Assembly: GCA_012845835.1 (NCBI GenBank)
Contig: JABAKD010000023.1
Span: 6,357,647-6,421,646 of the forward strand
Source: Undaria pinnatifida
Taxonomy: Eukaryota > Sar > Phaeophyceae > Laminariales > Alariaceae
Direction: 5' to 3'
DNA length: 64,000 nt
Shown here: in pieces, positions 58,191-64,000 of the stretch
Position numbering within the stretch: position 1 is the stretch's first letter
Layout of the letters: each line of letters opens with the position of its first letter
Program-made: the position numbers and the translations under genes
Notes under the pieces: generated by a model
Seen by the model: the letters and a program-made list of their open reading frames with translations, nothing else
Told to the model about the DNA's origin: nothing
Database searches by the model: none

Positions 58191-59892
58191 AAGGGCTCTG
58201 AAGAACGAGAGACTAAAAAAAGCCAGAACGGCTGCAAGAGACACAACCTACCTGCTGGTGAAGGGAAACAGCTAACTGTTGCACGGACGAAACATCAGGA
58301 AGAAGAGGAAGATACCGGCTTAAGGCCGGCGGGAAGGGAGAACAAGGAAACAAAGAGAGAAAAAAGGCAATAGCTAAAAACGAACAAAGCAAGCAAGACA
58401 ACAAGTAAATGGCATTACTGCCGCGTTCGCGTTTCCCCCTTTGATCTCGATGAGTACACACAAAAAAAAACATTTTACCGCTCACTGTATTGTTTAGGGC
58501 TATACCATAGTACTTCAACACGCTCCACAAAATAGTCAAACCGGTAGCTTGCCACACCATGTGCCATTTCGATTCGGCATTCGTCCACAGCTGTATCGGT
58601 ACGCCCCCCCCCTCCCTCCAGTTTACCCTTGTTGCTTTTCTTGGTGTCCACTGTTGCGTCGATTAGCCAGCTCTTATCCGCCTCGGTCCTATGCCATTTC
58701 GCCATGAAGCGGCCCGCCGCGTCGACGACCCCCCGGTACCAGTTTCTACTCCTCTTAGCCGCCCCGGACCATAAAGCACTCTTTACTCCTAACAGCAAAG
58801 CGGGGTTGTCCGTTGAATGCTTTGATATCGTCTGCTACAGCTTGGGCCCAGTTCTTTTCTGGTCGGCTTGGTCCCGGGTTTTACCCACATTAACCATCTT
58901 CCCGAACATCAACCGATGAGTCAGTCGCTCAGTTGTCGTCCTTTGTACGGCTCCCGCAAAGAGGAGGTGGCTTTTGCGTGGTCGTCTCAACGCTTTCACA
59001 TTGTGTTAAGGGTCTTGGGGGTCGATATATGGTTGTCGGTGCGTTGTCGGCGCTGGGAGCCAAAATCGGTTAGCAGGAGGTTTTAGTGTGCCGTTCATAG
59101 GTAAGCAAAGTGCCCCTGGCAGATATTGCGAGCCACACGCCCGTACAGCAGGGTGTCCATCACCGCGGTTTTTACCAGACGCACCTTTAGTATGAACGAA
59201 ACATCATTCATTTCGTACAGCTCACGCTTGAAACGGTCGTAGAATGTCCTGCTTCAAACGATCGTACCTTGCCCACGGGAGTCGGATCCGTCGATAATTA
59301 ATTTTTTATTTAATGATGTCGCTTTCGTTGACAAGACCGCGCCCAGGCACAGAAAATGCATCGTCTGCATACACGCCTCTGGCCCGCCACTTTGATAACA
59401 AGCGGTGGGGCCGGGAGAACCTTGTTGAGTGTGCGGGGCAGCGTTGTCTCCGTTTTCGTTTCGCATACGGTGAGGCCTGTTGATTCGAAAACGGTCACAA
59501 TGACAGTCATCTTCGAAAGGTCTTCCGTTGATTTACACGCAACGCCTGCATCGTCGGCGTATAGCATACCACAGACTGGCCTCCGTACATGTGCCAGTGG
59601 TTCAACCTCCAACCCGCCCTCCCCGAAGTCCCCCTCGAGGTGCACCAAGTCCTCAAAAATTCTGGGTCCTCACTGAAACATAGCGGAACGGAATGTATCG
59701 CTGTGCTGCGCAAAATTCATTGCGAAGAAGCGGCGACAGTACATATTCTTGCCACAATCCCTGAGTGACGTCATGCCATTCATAGTGTTCACCGTTATCC
59801 ATACGCACGCGAGCTCGCATGCTTTCGTGGAACTGGCCAACAACGGTCAACATCGTCTCTGGTACGTCATCCGCGTGCTCGCTACTTGTGCA
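58191..59892 (-). pseudogene. decayed LINE reverse transcriptase, left arm of a palindrome
   Basis: Read on the minus strand from 59,892. Before the YADD box, [19 protein letters not shown] is a recognisable motif-B region (59,722-59,890). YADDAGVACKS follows in the ORF 59,310-59,648 (YADD at residues 30-33), then MTVIVTVFESTGLTVCETKT. After several frame breaks there is LLGVKSALWSGAAKRSRNWY near 58,770 and the C-terminal region to about 58,480. A 3' untranslated part continues to about 58,191. The reading frame is broken by stops and indels, so it is inactive. It lacks the N-terminal half. Confidence 0.8.
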
Positions 59893-61433
59893 TGAGAATT
59901 TTGCGCCGCACAACGATACATTCCGTTCCGCTAAGTTTCAGTGAGGACCCAGAATTTTTGAGGACTTGGTGCACCTCGAGAGGGATTTCGGGGAGGGCGA
60001 GTTGGAGGTTGAACCACTGGCACATGTACGGAGGCCAGTCTGTGTTATGCTGTACGCCGACGATGCAGGCGTTGTGTGTAAATCAACGGAAGATCTTGCG
60101 AAGATGACTGTCATTGTGACCGTTTTCGAATCAACAGGCCTCACCGTATGCGAAACGAAAAAGGAGACAACGCTGCCCCGCACACTCAACAAGGTTCTCC
60201 CGGCCCCACCGCTTGTTATCAAAGTGGCGGGCCAGAGGTGTGTATGCAGACGATGCATTTTCTGTGCCTGGGCGCGGTCTTGTCAACGAAAGCGCCGACA
60301 TTATTATATATTAATTATCGACGGATCCGACTCCCGTGGGCATGCTACGATCGTTTGAAGCAGGACATTCTACGACCGTTTCGAGCATGAGCTGTACAAA
60401 GTGAAAGATGTTTCGTTCATACTAAAGGTGCGTCCGCTAAAGACCGCGGTGATGGACACCCTGCTGTACGGGCGTGTGGCTCGGCATCTTTGCCAGGGGC
60501 ACTTTGCTGACCTATGAACGGCACACTAAAACCTCCTGCTAACCGATTTTGGCTCCCAGCGACGACAACGCACCGACCACCATATATCGACCGCCAAGAC
60601 CCTCAACACAATGTGAAAGCGTTGAGACGACCACGCAAAAGCCACCTCCTCTTTGCGGGAGCCGTACAAAGGACGACAACTGAGCGGCTGACTCATCGGG
60701 TGATGTTCGGGACGATGGTTGATGTGGAAAAAAACCGGGACCAAGCCGACCAGAAAAGAACTGCGCCTAAGCTGTAGCAGCAGCAGACGATGTCAAAGCA
60801 TTCAACGGACAACCCCGCTTTGCTGTTAGGAGTAAAGAGTGCTTTATGGTCCGGGGCGGCTAAGAGGAGTGGAAACTGGTACCGGGGAGTCCTTGGCGTG
60901 GCGGGCCGCTTCATGGCGAAATTTCATAGGACCGAGGCGGATAAGAGCTGGCTAATCGACGCAACAGTGGACACCAAGAAAAGCAACAAGGGTAAACGAG
61001 GGGGAGAGGAGGGGGGTGAGGGGGGCGTACCGATACAGCTGTGGACGAATGCCGAATCGAAATGATAAATGGTGTGGCAAGCTACCGGTTTGACTATTTT
61101 GTGGAGCGTGTTGGTACTATGGTATAGCCCTAAACAATACAGTGAGCGGTAATGTTTTCTTTTGTGTGCATTCATCGAAATCAAAGGGGGAAGCGCGAAC
61201 GCGGCAGTAATACCATTTACTTGTTGCCTTGCTTGTTTTGTTCGTTTTTAGCTGTTGCCTTTTTTCTCTCTTTGTGTCCTTGTTTTCCCTCCCCGCCGGC
61301 CTTAGGCCGGTATCTTCCTCTTCTTCCTGTTGTTTCGTCCGTGCAACAGTTAGCTGTTTCCCTTCACCAGCACGTAGGTTGTTCTCTTGCAGCCGTTCTG
61401 GCTATTTTGCACGTCTCGTTCTTTAGAGCCCCT
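59893..61433 (+). pseudogene. decayed LINE reverse transcriptase, right arm of a palindrome
   Basis: A plus-strand near-copy of the left arm: YADDAGVVCKS in the ORF 59,966-60,358 (YADD at residues 30-33), the same frame breaks after VAGQR, and LLGVKSALWSGAAKRSGNWY in the ORF 60,790-61,065. The same 3' part ends near TCTCGTTCTTTAGAGCCC (61,417-61,434). It begins about 170 bases later in the protein than the left arm, so the motif-B region is missing. Shared disabling differences show the duplication happened after the copy had decayed. Confidence 0.8.
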
Positions 61434-61943
61434 GTGTGGAAGACAGGGTCGTAGATACCTATCGTAGATCGCGTACACGCATGCGCGAGAGGACACGTCA
61501 CCGGTCAGGCAATACACGATCCCGGGTCGCGAACGGCGTCACCCGTCATAGACGGCGTTGACCCGTCCCCGGAAGGTCAGCCACCGAAAGATGATCCCGC
61601 CGCATGACGAAGGGCATATGCCCATCGTCACTCTAGCTCTGGCTTAGCATCTCCTTGCTACATATAAGAAAGAAAGGTTATCAGTCGCGTTCGCTGTTGA
61701 GAACGATCGTCAAGGGACCTCAGCACCGCGACGCCCTCTCCGCTTCGACTTCAGCTCTGCGACGACCTCTCCGCTCCGACTACCGACCATCCGCGACGAG
61801 TACCAGACCTCCGGGACCACCCTCACCACTTCGACTCCGGGACCCCGTGAGAGACCAGGTTCCATAGTGGTGACCACCGTCGGAACAACCTATATAAAAC
61901 CCTATATAAAGTTGTTGTCGGAAAAAAAAAATAGAAACAGAAC
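61434..61943 (+). other. putative 5' LTR and leader of a retrotransposon
   Basis: The LINE homology ends at 61,433 and new sequence starts TGTGTGGAAGACAGGGTC, a plausible TG start of an LTR. A TATA-like ACATATAAGA lies at 61,658-61,667, about 285 bases before the gag start, and could be the LTR promoter. No second LTR is in the window, so the right border of the LTR and the primer-binding site cannot be fixed. Confidence 0.4.
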
Positions 61944-63698
61944 ATGCCACGCTCAGGAGCTCGCTCAAAAAAGAGCCGCGGGAAAGCCCGCAAGGCATCG
62001 CCCTCTCCGGAGGAACCGACTCCCGCACTGGCGGGGAACTCTTTTGCGGCCCTCGCCCCCACCGACCAGGGCGGACCGGCCGTAGACGACGAGGAGCAGC
62101 GGGACGCTGCAGATGAGGCTGGTGCGCCGAGCACGACGCCTGTATCATCAGCCGTTGAGGAGGGCTCGAGCCTAGCAGAGGACATCCTTGCCGCGCCAAG
62201 CGCCCTCCCGAGCCACGACCCCGTCCGCGTCGAGACCGCCGCGTTTCTTAAGAAATGCATGCTCGACGGCACCACGCCGTCGTCGTGGGTCTTGGAGATG
62301 GTGCTGCCGGACAGCCGGAAGCCTGTGAGTGGGCCTTCCGACGAGAAGGTCGATGAGGTGAGAGAAGTACCACAGCCGCAGCAAAACCTCGACGTTGGTT
62401 TTGAACGCGTGCAACACTCCACGACTCTTGCTACGCCTATACAACAGCAGTCGAGTAGCTCTGACAGCAGCCGTACCTCTCACCCTGACCAATCTCAACC
62501 AGACCCCCCGACAGCACGTAATACCTCTGCTGTAGAAGCACTGCCCGCAAACCCTCTGACAGCACGTAACACCTCTGCTGTAGAAGCACTGCCCACAAAC
62601 CCCCTGACAGCACGTACAACCTCTGCTGTAGAAGCACCTCGCACAGCACGTATAACCTCTGCTGTAGCACCCCCGAGCCCAACCCACAACCACAACGAAG
62701 ACCCAAAATTTTCGATAAAAAAATCGGATATGCCCGCTTCGCTCAAGTTGCACGCGTTGCCAACTGAAGATGTGCCCGAAATCATGGCGCTCTTTCACGC
62801 TCACATTCGCTTGCACGTCCCTGACGGCGCCTCGGACTCGGTTATCGATCGCCACGCTGTGAGATACCTGGCATACTTGGTAGCCGACCACGCAGCTAGC
62901 ACCATGAACCAAATCCAGTGTGGTACGTTAGAGTGGCGCACAGACAAAGAGCTGGCCCAACTGAACACGGAAGCGGTAGACGTCAGAGCACCACGCAACT
63001 GGAAGGAGTGGGTGAATGCTTTCACAAATCTGTTTAGCCCCGTGAACCGCATCGTCCTCCTCGCTCGCACCGTCTCTATCCTAAAGCAAGGCAGTAGTGA
63101 ATCCGTCGACTCTTACGGACTGCGTGTAACTCAAGCATACGCGCGCCTCCTAGCCGAAGCAAAACGAACCGCTCCTGTCAACGTCTCGCCATACCAACAT
63201 GCATGGCAAACATCGCTCATGGCATCTTTCGAAGCCGGCCTAATTCCGCACGTACGTCTAGAACTCATTCGCGAAGACCCCTCTCTCACATACCAAGCCT
63301 CACCGACTCGCGCCAAGAAACATGAGACCAACGCCTTACGCGCGGCCCCCACCCCCTCCCCGACCACATATGCTTCGGCCGTCGCTGGCACATCTCCCGG
63401 GCCCAACCGACAGCTCATAACGTCGATGGCAAAACTTGAGAAAGCCATCTCGTCCAACCTGACGGCGGCGCGAGGCCGAGAGCGAAAGGTGACCTTCGAA
63501 CCAGCGACTTATGGCTCGACCGACAAGCGAGGCAGGTCGCCGGGTAGCGATGCGGGTAGGAGTAGGAAGCCGAAAGTAGCGTCGGGCGACGAATGCGACT
63601 ACCCGATGTGCCGCCACCGAAACTCGCACTCGCGCCCAGACTGCAGGCTCGCCAAAATGCACGAGCGCGACGGCATCGTAGTCACAAAAAAACCGTGA
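61944..63698 (+). CDS. retrotransposon gag-like polyprotein, intact 584 codons
   Basis: The protein starts MPRSGARSKKSRGKARK, a basic N-terminus. Residues ~20-185 are acidic and P/S-rich. Residues ~189-243 hold four imperfect 16-residue repeats (TARNTSAVEALPTNPL-like). Residues ~262-455 look like a retrotransposon gag (capsid) domain, with WKEWVNAFTNLFSP at ~353-366 and SVDSYGLRVTQAYARLLAEA soon after. Near the C-terminus C551-X4-C556-X5-H562-X4-C567 resembles a gag zinc knuckle with unusual spacing. It would form the particle and bind the element RNA in the cytoplasm. The ATG at 61,944 is the first in this frame after the leader. The frame ends with UGA at 63,696-63,698 and stays open afterwards (see next entry). 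It is the only long intact coding region in the window, so the element is young compared with its neighbours. Whether it is Ty3/gypsy or another LTR type cannot be told without pol. Confidence 0.8.
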   Translation: MPRSGARSKKSRGKARKASPSPEEPTPALAGNSFAALAPTDQGGPAVDDEEQRDAADEAGAPSTTPVSSAVEEGSSLAEDILAAPSALPSHDPVRVETAAFLKKCMLDGTTPSSWVLEMVLPDSRKPVSGPSDEKVDEVREVPQPQQNLDVGFERVQHSTTLATPIQQQSSSSDSSRTSHPDQSQPDPPTARNTSAVEALPANPLTARNTSAVEALPTNPLTARTTSAVEAPRTARITSAVAPPSPTHNHNEDPKFSIKKSDMPASLKLHALPTEDVPEIMALFHAHIRLHVPDGASDSVIDRHAVRYLAYLVADHAASTMNQIQCGTLEWRTDKELAQLNTEAVDVRAPRNWKEWVNAFTNLFSPVNRIVLLARTVSILKQGSSESVDSYGLRVTQAYARLLAEAKRTAPVNVSPYQHAWQTSLMASFEAGLIPHVRLELIREDPSLTYQASPTRAKKHETNALRAAPTPSPTTYASAVAGTSPGPNRQLITSMAKLEKAISSNLTAARGRERKVTFEPATYGSTDKRGRSPGSDAGRSRKPKVASGDECDYPMCRHRNSHSRPDCRLAKMHERDGIVVTKKP

Positions 63699-63734
63699 CG
63701 GGGCCCGCGCCGGTTACCTCAAACCGGTTCAGGG
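63696..63734 (+). promoter_or_regulatory. candidate UGA readthrough signal with 3' stem-loop
   Basis: The stop is UGA followed by CGG, the sequence class (UGA-CGG or UGA-CUA) known for leaky termination in several RNA viruses and elements. Eleven bases later is a perfect stem CCGGTT / AACCGG (63,710-63,715 and 63,722-63,727) with a 6-base loop. It can be extended by CCC 63,704-63,706 pairing with GGG 63,732-63,734. A run of seven A (63,686-63,692) just before the stop offers a slippery alternative, but the -1 frame closes at 63,766-63,768 and the +1 frame at 63,736-63,738. Confidence 0.45.
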
Positions 63735-64000
63735 AGTAGGCAAACTAGGATCACCAAACCCGCGGTAGAAACGATAGCACGATCAGCTAGCGTAGCCGTG
63801 GCAAGTGCCGGTAGACCTAGTAGTAAGAGGAGGGATAAGTGTGGCCGAACAAAGAGCTCCACCCCTCTGGCGAGTACCCATGCGAAACAAGTACATGCAG
63901 ACAACCAGTCGAATACTGTAACAGACTTAGAAAATAAGCAGCAGGTTCCGAGTGTTCTAGCAGTACCGCGTGGAGTTGGACCAGCCGTAGAAGCAGCAAG
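63699..64000 (+). CDS. open frame after gag stop, probable start of pol (partial)
   Basis: In the same frame as gag, the 100 codons from the CGG at 63,699 to the window edge contain no stop. The reading is basic and S/T/A-rich (e.g. SASVAVASAGRPSSKRRDKC near its middle) and has no protease or polymerase motif yet; those would lie further right. The lack of an early start codon suggests that it is translated as a gag-pol fusion through the UGA, not on its own. Confidence 0.5.

Noticed and set aside
61823..62912. Minus-strand ORFs of 199 and 246 codons
   Set aside because: They are antisense to the gag ORF, whose composition, repeats and zinc-knuckle-like motif support the plus strand.
63686..63698. 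Programmed -1 or +1 frameshift at the A7 run as the main gag-pol mechanism
   Set aside because: The -1 frame meets a stop at 63,766-63,768 and the +1 frame at 63,736-63,738, whereas frame 0 stays open to the window edge; readthrough explains the data better.

Overview
The window looks like a stretch of nuclear genome from a large-genomed marine stramenopile, most likely a brown alga. Two things point that way. At the left edge there is one GC-rich exon fragment (minus strand, 1-237) whose rung-like pattern resembles secreted beta-helix / 'polymorphic outer membrane protein'-like proteins that are abundant in brown algae; this is a family resemblance from memory, not a search. The rest is repeat-rich, intron/intergenic-like DNA without operons, ribosome sites or dense coding. 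I see no cellular gene other than that exon fragment and two weak coding-like fragments. No rRNA, no functional tRNA and no CRISPR were recognised.

Layout. 1-237: exon fragment. 0.25-14.6 kb: intergenic DNA with many small inverted-repeat elements (family D), a 43-bp tandem array, a 111-bp tandem duplication, a tRNA-derived SINE nested in a family-A repeat (8.8-9.3 kb), and a 1.16-kb TA-flanked mariner-like element (12,411-13,570). 15.4-16.1 kb: a reverse-orientation family-A copy. 18.1-18.9 kb: a degenerate ~70-bp tandem array. 19.6-29.7 kb: a 10-kb block with a very pyrimidine-rich plus strand, no gene, and traces of decayed tandem repeats with several periods (33, 67, 90, 117, 140 bp). 30.3-41.5 kb: a nest of interspersed repeats here called A (modular, poly-G-linked), B and C, plus SINEs, including a head-to-head inverted pair of A-B composites centred near 34,490. 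41.8-43.8 kb: 5'-truncated non-LTR retrotransposon (LINE) with a tandemly repeated 3' end. 44,276-44,486: a 211-bp (TTG)n microsatellite that is the simple-repeat tail of family C. 45,684-45,949: a compact MITE. 46.6-47.9 and 51.3-51.95 kb: two parts of a ~505-bp tandem array separated by 3.4 kb that contains a pogo-like TA-flanked element and a fold-back element. 53.1-53.5 kb: LINE fragment. 55.0-55.9 kb: family-A copy. 58.2-61.4 kb: a large inverted duplication of a decayed LINE. 61.43 kb to the end: the 5' part of an LTR-type retrotransposon, with an intact 584-codon gag-like ORF followed in the same frame by another 100 open codons after a single UGA.

How the parts work together: almost everything is selfish DNA. 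The autonomous machinery visible is partial (LINE reverse transcriptase C-terminal parts, gag). The short elements (SINE, mariner-like, pogo-like, MITE, family A) have no enzyme of their own and would need to be moved in trans. Nested insertions give a relative order: families B and C are older than A, and A is older than the SINE inserted into it. The most novel-looking items are the UGA-CGG gag/pol junction, the poly-G-linked modular family A with its nested history, and the LINE palindrome.
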